Assembly (NCBI RefSeq): GCF_032884065.1
Contig: NC_088867.1
Span: 28,469,976-28,533,975, forward strand
Direction: 5' to 3'
Origin: Artemia franciscana
Lineage: Eukaryota; Arthropoda; Branchiopoda; Anostraca; Artemiidae
Length of the DNA: 64,000 bases
The notes below the pieces were generated by a model. That model saw only the letters and a list, made by a program, of their open reading frames with translations. It was not told where the DNA came from and ran no database searches. A program made the translations under genes and the position numbers. The number at the start of each line of letters is the position of its first letter. Position 1 is the first letter of the stretch. This document shows positions 1 through 10,368 of the stretch, in pieces.

Positions 1-413
1 CAAGGTCACGTTCCTCTGTGCTGGTCTTGATGGGTGGATTGGAGTTGGAGGCATGTTCATGCATATGGTATTGGGCGCATGGGTTTGAGGATCCAAAGTG
101 TAGTGTGCTGCACTTGCTTATATTGAATGATAAGAGCCATTTGTCTGCCCACAGCTGGATTTTCTGGACGTCTGTTTGCAGGGATTTTACATTCACTGCT
201 CCAAATAGCTTTGAGTCGTCAGCATAGAGAGACCAAGTTGTTTTCCACCTCGCTGAATATATCATTGATGTAGATGTTGAACAGTGTAGGACCAAGAACA
301 GTTCCCTGCAGTACTCCACTGATGACATCACAGGGCTCGGAAAAGACCTTTTCACTCCAGCACCAAATAGCCTGACTCTCTGGGTTCATCCTGACAGGAA
401 GTCCATAAGCCAA
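1..413 (-). pseudogene. Frameshifted RT palm remnant with YADD box
   Basis: This continues the RT after the TGA at 386. Residues RMNPESQA lead into VISGVLQGTVLGPTLFNIYI, then a further one-base shift restores NLVSLYADDSKLFGAVNVKS in the last 230 bases. YADD is the RT catalytic box. The two shifts show neutral decay. Confidence 0.8.
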
Positions 414-1546
414 TCAACCAGGTTGGGGTGTAACTGGGCAGCAGTAAGCTTTTCTCTTAGCCTTTTGTGTGGGACTTTATCAAAGGCCTTAGCAAAGTCT
501 AGTAAAACTAGGTCCACTGGCAATCCTTTGTCAAGCAAATCTGTAATGATGTCATATGTTTCCAGTAAATTTGTTTCAACTGACTTTCCTGGTTGAAACC
601 CATGCTGATTAGGGGATAGGATATTGTTGACTTTCAGGTGTTCCAGTATTGTATCATTGACCACTCTTTCAAGGATTTTTGCGACTACTGATGTGAGACT
701 TATAGGTCTGTAGTTTTCTGCTTTAAGTCTGCTGCCTTTTTTGAATATTGGGGTCACAAAAGCAGTTTTCCAATCAGATGGGACAGATTTGGCATTAATA
801 GACTTTTGGAATAGGTCAGACAGTGGTCCTGCGATGATGGTTGCCAGTTCCTTCAGCAGTCTTGGGTGTAAGTGATCTGGTCCAGCCAATTTATTCGTGT
901 CAAGATTTTGAAGCCGTTTGAGGATGTTGGAGGGGTCGATGCTGACTTGCTCCATTGTTGTGGGGGCTTCATAGCCCGGGCAGTTTGGCAGGGGGCCTTC
1001 CAGTTCACAGGTGAAAACTGAAGCAAAGTGCCTATTTAGTTCGTTTGCTACATCAGTTATGTTGGTTACAGTAGTGCTACAGGGTTTCACCAGTTTGGAG
1101 ATAGTTTGACGGGAGTGGTTCTTGCTAGAGACATAATTCCAGAATTTTTTAGGATTTGTCTTACTTTCTTTGGCAAGATTGGACTCCAGATTTTCGTAGA
1201 GTTTTTTGATGAGGTTTCTCAGCTTGTTTCGTGTCTTGGTGAATTTTGTGTGTTGCTGCAGGTCTCCTGACTGCCTGAACTTTTTCCATGACCTCTTTTT
1301 CCTGTTTATTTCTCTTTTGATGTCTTTTGTCATGTAGGGGAGGGATCTAGGTTTTGGTTTGAAACTGGTCTTTGTGTGGGCATCCTGAGCTTTCAGCAAA
1401 ACACCCTTGAATTTGGTCCATTGTTCGTCAACTGTGCCACTTAGTACATTCGGCCAGTCTGTAGTGGATAATTCATTTCGAATAGCAATGTAGTCGACAA
1501 ACACTTTTTTGACTAGCTTGTTCTTAAGTACCTTCACTTTCAGCAT
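386..1546 (-). pseudogene. Reverse transcriptase N-terminal part of the LINE (386 codons open)
   Basis: This is the longest intact frame of the element at 1-1640. Residues 1-170 form a basic linker between endonuclease and RT (KREINRKKRSWKKFRQ and similar). Residues 175-386 hold the finger and early palm motifs, including AENYRPISLTSVVAKILERV and LLDFAKAFDKVPHKRL, which carries the first catalytic Asp. The frame stops at a TGA directly after DWLMDFLSG. Homologous sequence continues in other frames towards base 1. The first Met is only where the open stretch begins, because endonuclease sequence continues upstream in the same frame. This is a remnant and not an active gene. Confidence 0.88.
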
Positions 1547-1899
1547 GAGCTCTATAGTTAGGTGATCGCTTTTACCAAGGGGTATAAGAGAATGTGATGG
1601 AGTTTAAAGAATCCAGACACCAGGAATGAGTTCAAAGCCTAGACTAAATTATGCTCTGAGAAGGTGGTTTCAAGCTACTATATTTTTTCCTTTCATATTT
1701 TGAGTACTTAGAAATCTACAGAGAAGACAGGAATAGTTTTTGTGTGCTTCAATTTATTTTATTTTGCTTGGTAAAATATGAACATGGCCAACCAGTTTAT
1801 CCACCTTTCCATGCTCTTTCCAAATGTTTTGGCCAAATTTTGTCATCAAAAATGGCTTGTAGACCCTAGCCCTGCTATTAAGTTAGATATATGATCCTA

Positions 1900-2310
1900 G
1901 GCAGTAAAACTGTAGTTTGGCCACTTTTCACTAGCCTATCTTAGAAAGACATTAGGTTAGAAAAATGAAACTTTCAGCAATGAATCCAGGGCAAAAAAAA
2001 TACTCTGAGAAGGTATTTTCAAGCTTCTATGTTAATCTTTTCTGATTTCTAAGCCTACTTGACAGGTCTCTACCTATTGAAATTTTGAAAAAACTACATT
2101 TTACTTTAATCTTCTGCTATCATTTTGTTTTTCTTTGGCTTTAGTTCTGGATATACAATTCCTGTTATTTGAGTAGAATTTTAAGCCATATCAATGTTTT
2201 TTTTTTCAAAATGTAGGAGATGTATTTGTCCTGAAAGTTTCATTTTCCTAACTTAACTGCTTTCAAAGATAGTGAAAAATAGCTAAACAAGAATTTTACT
2301 ATCCTAAGCT
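1900..2310. repeat. Foldback (MITE-like) element, family also at 49396-50030
   Basis: The left arm (about 1922-1977) reads in part TTAGGTTAGAAAAATGAAAC. The right arm (about 2234-2300) carries its reverse complement, TTTCATTTTCCTAACTTAA. The interior (2050-2230) is the reverse complement of the interior of the element at 49396-50030, including the AACAGGAATTG-type block. The two are therefore copies of one family in opposite orientation. No coding capacity is visible. The outer limits are approximate. Confidence 0.65.
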
Positions 2311-3186
2311 ACATAAAGTTTGTTGATTTTGTAGGTTTGCATTATTTTGAGGCTATGCTAGGTTAAAAATTAGTTCACAGTGCCAAATAAAGCCTAGCCA
2401 GTTTAAAACAAGAAGATCTAAGCCCATCTTAGTTATAAAAAAAAGGGTTTTAAAGAAAATTTTTGCTTAAGAATAATAATCTTTTGCTAAATTTTTAAAA
2501 CACTATTCCAAGGATTTGAATAGGGTAAGACCCCAGTACTCAGCCAGTATCTAATCTTTGCCAGATACTATTATTAAAAATTATGTGTCATAAACATAGA
2601 CACCAGGCTTCTAATCTCAATGTGTATTGGGCTGAATAGTTGTGATTGGCTGATGATTAGGACTAGACCAGTTGGAATCAGCTGACTGTAATCTTGGAAA
2701 ACATCTGGTCTTTCAAAGTTTGAATTTGGACAAAAATTGGCTCTTAACTCTAGTTTATATAAATACAAGAAAAATTAAGCAAGAGAAAATGGGTTTTAAT
2801 TTTGACAAAGAAGTTAACAAAAAATAAAAACAAAACTACACTTTAACTAAAAATATTCAAAATATTTTGGGCCCACATCTGGGAGCCTTTCTCAACAGAA
2901 AAAAAAAACACAAAAAAGAAAAAAAAAATTTTTTTTAAACATAACACACACAAAAAAAATAAACAATAAATAAATAAGAACAACTCACATTATAAACAAA
3001 GCTCCCAGCACAGCACTGATGATAATAACTTGAGAAAAAACCAAAGCAAACATTTATAAGTGAAACCATGGATCTCTCTTCTCTACACAATCACTGCATA
3101 AATGAGAATCTATTAAAAGTGAAGACTATATTTAATTGAAAAAAACAAAAAAAAGGTCACTAAACCCCAGGTCCATCACCCCTAAA

Positions 3187-3612
3187 GAAGTCTTACAGGT
3201 TAATGAACAAATTCATGAATTATAAATTGATGGATTTTTTTTATTTGCTAATTTAACTACAGTCCATTGACTTTTCACAGCATTGATCTCATTCCGACTT
3301 TTGTTTCACTTATCACTTGTTTCAGGACAATTATATAAATTGCTACTTGTTGAAGTTTTTACCTTGTCTTTAATTAAAGACCATTTATAAACTCAATTTA
3401 TAATAGTTTAATTAAAGACCAGGTAAGATATGTCAATGAGTAGTGATTTACATAATTGCTCTGAAACAAGTGATAACCTTGCAAACAAATTCAGAATGAG
3501 GTCAATGCTGTGAAAAGTCAACAGACTGCAGCTAAACTAGTAAACAAAAAAAAAATCCATTCAATTTATAATTCATGAATTTGTTAATTAACCTGTAAGA
3601 CATCTTTGCAAT
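3187..3612. repeat. Long inverted repeat with ~200-bp arms (foldback element)
   Basis: The left arm begins AAGTCTTACAGGTTAATGAA and the right arm ends with its near reverse complement TTAATTAACCTGTAAGACAT. The arms match with few changes over about 200 bases, through the AATTCATGAATTATAAATTG and GACTTTTCACAGCATTGA blocks. They meet at an AT-rich centre where TTTAATTAAAGACCA occurs twice. No ORF is present. The right arm abuts the LINE ORF1 fragment at 3600-3958, so the element may have inserted into that LINE. Confidence 0.75.
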
Positions 3613-3958
3613 TTATCTTGTTGACAGTGGACACTACATAAGCAGCAATCTCTTCATTGCAGGCAGGAACTTCTTGGGGCTAAAAAATAACAAACTGAGG
3701 CAGCTGTCTGTTTTCTTTGGCACAGCAAGTGAACATCTTTGCAATGTCCAGCAAGTTGTCCCTGCCCTTTACATGTTTAGTTACATGTTCTCCTAAGTCT
3801 GACTTGCAATAGATAATTTCCTTTGCTTCTAAAATTGCTTCATAGGTGAAAAACTCTTGTCTTTGCCTTGTAAAAACATTTGTTTTCACAACTGCTATCA
3901 TAGCTCTTGAGATAAAGTTCAGTACTGCATTCCACACTAGGTTATCACCCATCACAAA
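3600..3958 (-). pseudogene. LINE ORF1 N-terminal fragment
   Basis: The - strand frame starts MMGDNLVWNAVLNFISRAM and runs through KGRDNLLDIAKMFTCC and ENRQLPQFVIF. After an in-frame TAG at about 3677-3679 it goes on with PQEVPACNEEIAAYVVSTV. The pattern resembles the N-terminal part of ORF1 of CR1/L2-like LINEs as I remember them. That match is from memory and untested. The rest of the element is missing on both sides. Confidence 0.5.
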
Positions 3959-4089
3959 CCAGTTTTACATCAGAAAAATTAAGTGCAACTTCTCTTGTTG
4001 AGAGCCAATGCTAGCATAATGTTATATGTGTCTACTGATCTACTGACCTAGTTTCTGGACATTTATTTATAGTGTGCCAAGCCATTTTA

Positions 4090-4240
4090 GTATAGGCCCA
4101 CCCCACTTGGCAAGTAGAAGAGGGGCAGTTCCCTGGTGCAAGTGCCATTGTACCTGCTGGGATATTCTTCCTTAAACTGCAGAGATTAGGTGGAATGGGG
4201 ACTGATGCTTCTCTTGTTTGTTCGGGTACATCCTATATGC
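4090..4240 (+). repeat. Fragment of a LINE 5' region shared with 45190-45335
   Basis: The block GCAAGTAGAAGAGG, then a run near CATTGTACCTGC, then CTTAAACTGC and GACTGATGCTTC recurs in the same order at 45190-45335. There it lies just upstream of a LINE ORF1-like fragment. I infer that both are pieces of the same LINE leader region. Confidence 0.5.
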
Positions 4241-5225
4241 AAGTGGAATGAAATGAATCCAAGCACTACAGTGCAATGCATGTATTGTCTAACCCGGAAA
4301 TTTTTGCAATAATCAGTTAAACAAACTGATTATACATAGGATTTGGTGGTGCGTGCTCAGAAGTTCTTTATTGACCAATTTTTGTTCAATGATTTAAAAA
4401 AGGACAGTCACTCTACAATCAGTGCCAATATTTTGCTGGATGATATGTATGAGTGGCTTATAAAAGCTAAAACATAAAAAGTGTTGCAAGTAATTTAACA
4501 CTAGGCTATTCTAAACTGGAACAAAAGAACATAAAAATGGATAGAGAATGAATTAAAGGGTATCTTTTAGGGTAAGGAGCAGAAGTCATTAGATATTATT
4601 AATATTTTTGATTAAGGGTGATATAATGCTATTGTTGTTCTTTTTTCTGAGTATGATCATTACATGCTAATATCTGGTTTTCTGAGCATAAGGTAATGTC
4701 TACTTGGGCACTCTTTTGCTCCAACCCTTCATGCCAAAATCATTTTTAGGCCACGAAGGTATGGAGGTATTTGTTTTTATGGAGGTGTGCCATTCCTAAA
4801 GACTGAAATGCTGTTGTAGGGTGTTACTATTTTTAAAGGTAGTAATATTTGCCAGCAAAGGCAACCATATGAAAGACAGATGTGCTACCTTAAAAATAGC
4901 CTTTGTGTGTTTACTTTGTTTTTTGGGATAATTTAATAATTTGGGTACAATTAATGTTGTCATTGGTAAGCTATAAAATCCAGCTATCACATGTAACTTG
5001 AAATTGTGCATTGAGCAATTTCTCTGAAGATTTATTTATTGCAGAATCTTTCTTAATGCATTTAATGTCATTTTTGAATCATTCAACAATCTGACCAAAA
5101 GTTGTTTATAACCAACTTTCACTCCAAACTATACATTTTATGGCAGCATTTTATGATGAGGCTAGATTGTCTGTGTATTTTGACGATTTTCAGTCACAAG
5201 CTGAGTTTGATTAATATCCTTTCAG

Positions 5226-5278
5226 GTGCAGGCACAAGCATAGAAGTGGATACAAGCTCATCTTTTTCTGTGGAAAAT
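5226..5278 (+). CDS. TOMM70: TOM70 probable linker exon before the first TPR
   Basis: This 53-nt exon lies between a good acceptor (AATATCCTTTCAG) and a consensus donor (GTAAGT). It starts with two bases completing a split codon and encodes GAGTSIEVDTSSSFSVEN, ending in phase 0. The exon at 10195 opens in phase 0, so the join is in frame. The low-complexity, Ser/Thr-rich acidic content fits the poorly conserved linker between the membrane anchor and TPR1. It is too short and variable for family recognition, so the assignment rests on splice sites and phase. A read-through to EKKPLTSEEW would confirm it. Confidence 0.55.
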
Positions 5279-5919
5279 GTAAGTTAATCTATGTTTACCT
5301 TAAAGTACTAGAGTAAAAAATGATAATAATAATAATGCTTGTTTGAACAATTTGGAGGTTTGAAGGAATAAAATGGAGCATTTTTTCTACCAGAAAAAAA
5401 AACCTTCGTCTGTATTACAATTTGTAGGTATACCATATCCACTAATTGAGTATAGGTGAATTTAATTCCAGAACATGATTATCTAAAATATTTTCAATAT
5501 TAATAAAGAGAAGCTGAAATATGTCTGTAATTGAATCTAAAGAAGTCTACTCAATACTTGCTCAACTGCTTGTTGAATTGCCCTACTTTAAGACAAGATC
5601 TTTCTTCAAGATGGTACATCAGCTAAAGAAATATAAATATTAAACACTGCTAAATTAAAAATGCAAATATTAAACACTGCTAAATGACATCATATTACCC
5701 AACATAATTGGGTCAATCGATATTGGCAATCTATTTTATTTTAAATAGTCTAAATATACAACTCTTTAAAACAGGCATTAATCCAATAATAACACATTCT
5801 GTAGGGTAGTATAAATACATATGGAAACAATATTGACTGCTTTTGGTAAAGCAATGCTTCAATTTATATCTTTGAGCTCAAGCTCTTGATGTGAGGATGG
5901 GTGCAGACAGTAATTTTAG

Positions 5920-7125
5920 AAAAATTTGATTCAGGTATTATATAAGAAAGGTGATGAAAATAACTTAGGTAATTATAGAGGCGTTAGCTCCATTTTAGTT
6001 GTTTGCAGATTGTTTAGCCTAGTGATACTTTATTACACTATGGAATGCTGTGGTTAAAGTCTTAAGAGAAGTATAGTTTGGTCTTAGGAAAGAGAGATGA
6101 TGTGTTGAGCATGTTTTTATGCTTAGACTAGTGATTGAGTACCCTATAAAGTATCAAACCCCTTTAGCCCTGATTAGATTACTCTTCGGTTTACACCTTG
6201 GTAGGAATTTAAATCCAAAGAAGCGTCTCAATTTGGGAGTGGGGGCAATCATCCGATTTTGGAGTATCCTTCATTTTTGATTTTCATAAGACAAATTGCC
6301 CCCTCCCTGCCTATCCCAGAATTTGGAAATATATTTTATCCTAAAAACACAACAAAAGCTGTGGGAGAACGCGGTATCACCTGGGAAGTTAAATCATCCC
6401 AGGATTTAGACTGTGCAGATGATCTAGGTATCCTAGTTAAAAGTGTTTCTGAAATAAATGTATTTTTGGAAGTATTGAGAATCCAGGGTACAGGAATAGG
6501 TTTGAAAATTAATGAGAAAAAGATCAAATTGCTGAGATGACCAATAGATGGGTGTGCTGTGAGGCAATGAGGAAACTGACCAGACAGATAGCTTTCTTCA
6601 CTTTGATGATGTTATTTCAGAATAAGCTGCTGTGAAGACATAAAAAATAGAATAGATAAGGTCTGAGATAACTTTTTAATAAATAAGTTTGAAATAAGAC
6701 ACAATTGGGATAGTGACAGTGTTGGCTCAGAATAGTTCTGAAGCTGGGGTTCTTTGAAAGCTAAAGAAAACCAGCTAGCTGTTTTATAGAGAAATTTTCA
6801 AAGGATAGCTTGAGGCACCCTTTTGAACATTTTTATATCAAACATGAAGGTCTACAAAAATATGGCTCAATCCTGCTGTCTTATTCTGTAATAATCGAAA
6901 GATCTTCTTGGTTAGGACACGTGTTATAGGTGGAGAATGGTGGACTAACTGAAGTTTACTTTTCATAATCAGAGTCAAACAGATGTTGTCAGTTGGGTTA
7001 GGATAAGGCTATAAATATAGAACTAGCAGAAAGAACGTATTCCATGGAAGGATTAAAGAGTGAAGCTCTTGGTACAATGGGGTGGGACAAGAGTCGGTTT
7101 ATTTGTGGTGGTGTCAAGTGTCTTC
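5920..7125 (+). pseudogene. RTE-like LINE reverse transcriptase fossil
   Basis: Fragments read in order on the + strand across several frames. LYKKGDENNLGNYRGVSS lies near 5940-5990. DLDCADDLGILVKSVSEI lies near 6400-6460 and contains the catalytic ADD box. IGLKINEKKIKLL follows near 6500. CCEDIKNRIDKV lies near 6630, and NMKVYKNMAQ near 6840. The last pieces match the C-terminal part of RTE-type ORF2, as I recall it. Numerous stops and shifts show it is old. It lies inside a TOM70 intron, in sense orientation. Confidence 0.75.
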
Positions 7126-7999
7126 GTGCGTTGGCAAGTTGCCAGTAGAAATAGTTTGGGGTATTATAGTTACAGATACAGCTAAAGTTCTACTGTATAT
7201 TCCTAGTGTTTTCCTGTTGAAGATAGACTGGTCAATTAAACTAAATAATGTTACAATATACAATCTGTTTTTGTGTCTACTTTCTCAGTTTTTTTTCGAA
7301 ATCTGTTTAAGGCTGAAATCATGTAATAGGAAGCCATTGTATTAAAATTTTGGCTTAACCTTTTTCTTAAATTATACTAAATAAAGAGAGATAAGTTTTT
7401 TTTTTTTTATTCATATTCCCAATTTAGGTAGTTACAGTGGTTCTGAAGTGTTCCTAGAACTTAAAGAAATAAAGCTACCAAAACGTTTGTTTTTCATTTT
7501 CATTCTTATGCTCAGTATTATGCTTTTAGCAACCCCTATGTAATGCCTGTTGCTCTTTTTTCCTGTTTTTTGTAGTGCCATGGAATAAGTTGAACATTTG
7601 TAATAGCTATTCCACAATTGTTTATTCAGCTGCCGTCTTCAATAACTAACCAAAAATCTTTGAAAATTAAGCCAGGGAATGCTTGTAAACTTTCAACTGA
7701 TGTTGGATTTAAATTAAGTTGAATGTTATGGAAATGCATTTTTTCATTTTTCGAACACAAGCTGTTTTTTATTAAATTTGTTGGTACCCTAATATTTTTT
7801 TCAGTTTTTAGAGCCCAACGTATTAAGATTAGCAAAGATTAACATAAATGTTAAACAAATTCCGAAATTTGTGGGCAGCTCTATTACTTCTGAGCAAGGA
7901 AGTAGTAATTAAATAGGCGACTACAATTTTTTTTGTCTATTTTTGTTTGTCTTAAGTTTACAAACACTCAATTTCAACTGCTAGACTCAAATTTCAGAG

Positions 8000-8315
8000 G
8001 CTCAGATTATCCTTCAATATTAGTTGTGAATTTTACCCTTTTGACACTGATCATGCCTCAACAATGGTGAACTTTCTTGCTGTCACCTTCTTTTAATTAC
8101 CTGTCTTGAGAGGTACATTTGATGTTTCTTGATTGAAAGCTTACTTTCGGCAGCTTGTTAGAGTGCCCTCCTCTGTAATGATGGGTGGCGGTAAGTGTGT
8201 CATTGAAGATGGTAGAGTGTCCTTTTTGAAGTTTGTCAGTCAGCATCACGTCGCCACACTAGCGAACGTATGCAAAGATAGGTAGCTTGAGCTGTTTGAG
8301 GTGGTCCTCGTAAAA
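8000..8315 (-). pseudogene. LINE RT C-terminal fossil
   Basis: Read from 8312 downward the - strand gives YEDHLKQLKLPIFAYVR, a stop, then CGDVMLTDKLQKGHSTIFND, THHYRGGHSNKLPKVSFQSR and further stops. This order (basic helix, GD-x-x-L-TDK, RGHS-x-KL, F-x-x-R) is the tail of CR1/jockey-like ORF2 proteins. No catalytic region remains. Confidence 0.65.
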
Positions 8316-8439
8316 AGAATCTGCATGATACACCCTGTAATAAAAAAAAAAAAAAAAATCTGGCACATTTTGAAGAACTATCAGAAATTAAAGAAAAAGC
8401 ATGTCTTTTTTCAAATGATAATAGCCAGAATTTTCCGGC

Positions 8440-8940
8440 GGAAATTTTCAGCAGGTATGGAATTTTCCGGGGGGGGGTATTTTATGTAGAAGGAACTTTC
8501 CATGAATAAATATTTCATCGGGGGGGGGGGATAATACAGAGAGGGAAGAGGTGGCTTTGTCAGCATTATTTGGAAAATGATCAGAAATTAAGTAAAAAAG
8601 AATTCTTAACTGAAAATAAGGAGCATCATTAAAACCTAAAACGAACATAAATTATTCCGTATATAAGGGTTGGCCCCTCCTCAATACCTCGTTCTTTACG
8701 TTAAAGTTCCAGTTTTTGTTCTAATTCTTTAAGAACGACTCCTGAGACACAAGGGCCTTTAAAATAAAATAAGAAGCTTTTTCAAAGTACTAAAAACCTT
8801 TAGCGTTAAGAATTTGGCATAGAGGAGGTGGCAGCCACCCTCATATACGAAAAATTTCTGTTCATTTGAGGTTTCAATGTTACTCCTTACTTTTTAGTTG
8901 AAATAAATTATTTATTTTTATTTAATACATTTGGGGGTGA
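8440..8940. repeat. Fragment of the CTTTAGCGTAAAGAGCG hairpin repeat family
   Basis: The segment includes TTAACTGAAAATAAGGAGC, AACCTAAAACGAACATAAAT, TTCCGTATATAAGGG and CTTTACGTTAAAGTT. These are the signature blocks of the family seen at 26640-26860, 33230-35285 and 52250-55565. Two poly-G runs (about 8469 and 8521) interrupt it. There is no coding capacity. Confidence 0.6.
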
Positions 8941-10194
8941 ATTCGTCACCAGGTGGCAGTGTAACATCTGAAACTGGAAAGCTATGTAAATAGCTTTTCG
9001 ATATCTCTAAAACAATTCGCTCTCTCAGAATTTTCACTCAATAGCATCTTGGCCCTAGTATGGCCAAAATAGGTATTTGCAGCAAAAATGACAGGAATTG
9101 ACACCTTGCTTTGGGGTGATCTCTTGTGTTGTTTAGAGAACGACAAGATGGCCTAGAATATCCGTTCAAGTGGTCCATCCCCCAATTTTCACAATCACCG
9201 GCAAAGAGTAAAAAACAAAACAAATTAACAAACGTGTATGACCAACCTTCCCATAAAATATATAATATTCCTTGTTTTTTTTTTTCGTGTTAGAACTTAA
9301 AGCCTCCAGTATAAGAAAGTCTTCAACACGTGGAATTTAGCGGCATATTTGATGTAAATTAGCCCTTTATTTGAGGATGTTTTATTCCTCCTTTAAAATA
9401 TGCTATTTTTTATGATGGTTAACTATAAATTGAATGAATTTATGTATTCGAACTCGCAATTAAAATCGATTTTTTCTATATATACGTTTTAAAATATCTT
9501 TATTTTGAGTTTGATATGCTGTTGACATAGTTCACTTATTATATACAGTTTGTTGCCATTACCTGTTTGATTCTGAAAATTTACTTATACCAATAATCTT
9601 TGGTGGGTAACATTAAACTTAAATTATTGGAAAATTATTGCCAAATAAACGGGGTTTTAAATCCTGTGGGTTGATCAAGTTATCATTATATATTGTTTCT
9701 GAAGTGGCAGTTTCATATCTGTTCTATACATTTCTAAACAAGAAACTCGTACTTTCAAATCAAATGAGAGAAATCGATCTTGATCTTTGGAATTTTAGCA
9801 TTTGGTCTCCAATTATACATTCTTTTCATTCTAGTCTGATCCTCCGGTTTTCTGCTATTGTAGAATGTATCAATTCCTTTTTGTCTTCTCAGAAAAATTT
9901 TTTCTTATCATTTTTTTCTTTTTATCCATTTTTCTCTTCTATAAAATTTCCTCTATTTTACTTCCCTTCTTATTTTTATTTATCATGTTTGTACTTTATC
10001 CAATTATTTTAACGTTTCACCTTTTTATATTTTGCGTTTGCGTTAGTGTACGAGACACCTCCCCCCTTCCACTGCTTACGTGCCTAACCAGGGCTATAAA
10101 TTTCTGCAAATACGTTTTTTAATTAGTTTGGTGATACTAGAATTAGTTTATTGGTTAATAAAAACCTTATTTACCAGTGTCATTTTTATTCAAG

Positions 10195-10368
10195 GAAAAG
10201 AAACCTTTAACAAGTGAAGAATGGAAGGCGAAGGGCAATCATGCTTTCAAGGCTGGTAAATATTCTGATGCTATAGATTATTACACAAAAGCCATCGAAA
10301 CTGGTAGCGCAGATTCATCAGAGCGTGCAACATACTACCAAAATAGAGCAGCTGCTTTTGAACAATTA
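10195..10368 (+). CDS. TOMM70: TOM70 exon encoding TPR1 (first clamp repeat)
   Basis: There are 58 codons, phase 0 to 0. The acceptor is TCATTTTTATTCAAG and the donor follows GAACAATTA. The protein runs from EKKPLTSEEWKAKGNHAFKA to ERATYYQNRAAAFEQL. It carries the KxxGN and YxNRAAxxxxL signatures of the clamp TPRs that bind the EEVD tails of Hsp70/Hsp90. No Met precedes it, because the open frame upstream begins at a non-ATG codon inside the intron. An alternative acceptor at 10177 would add five codons and change the phase. The chosen site has the better pyrimidine tract and fits the exon at 5226. Confidence 0.93.

Larger units (their letters stand above)
1..1640 (-). mobile_element. Decayed non-LTR retrotransposon (LINE), endonuclease tail plus reverse transcriptase, cut by window edge
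   Basis: The - strand carries a LINE ORF2. Reading down from about 1640 it shows the end of an APE-type endonuclease (PLGKSDHLTIEL, with the catalytic SDH) preceded by an in-frame stop. A linker and a reverse transcriptase follow, with motifs AGPDHLHPRLLKEL, FKKGSRLKAENYRPISLTS, HGFQPGKS and LVLLDFAKAFDKVPH. GTVLGPTLFNIYINDI and the catalytic YADD follow near the left edge. The layout resembles CR1/jockey-group elements. The element is 5' truncated and its 3' end lies beyond base 1. It is dead: at least two frame changes and stops separate the blocks. It probably sits in an upstream TOM70 intron or the 5' flank, which I cannot decide from the window. Confidence 0.9.
1641..5225. other. Non-coding stretch left of the first recognised TOM70 exon
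   Basis: It holds a foldback element (about 1900-2310), a long inverted repeat (3187-3612), a LINE ORF1 fragment on the - strand (3600-3958) and a short repeat at 4090-4240 shared with 45190-45335. Between 2310 and 3186 and between 4240 and 5225 I see only AT-rich sequence with poly-A and poly-T runs. I looked here on the + strand for the TOM70 membrane-anchor exon and found no candidate. Confidence 0.6.
5279..10194 (+). other. TOM70 intron content, 4.9 kb
   Basis: It contains an RTE-like fossil on the + strand (5920-7125), a LINE RT C-terminus fossil on the - strand (8000-8315) and a hairpin-family fragment (8440-8940) with two poly-G runs near 8470 and 8521. A perfect short direct repeat, AATATTAAACACTGCTAAAT, occurs twice at 5637-5687. 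From 9000 to 10194 I see AT-rich sequence and, after about 9880, T-rich tracts. Nothing there looks coding. Confidence 0.55.

Noticed and set aside
9638..10122. Phe-rich frames
   Set aside because: They are translations of T-rich intron sequence ahead of the TOM70 acceptor.
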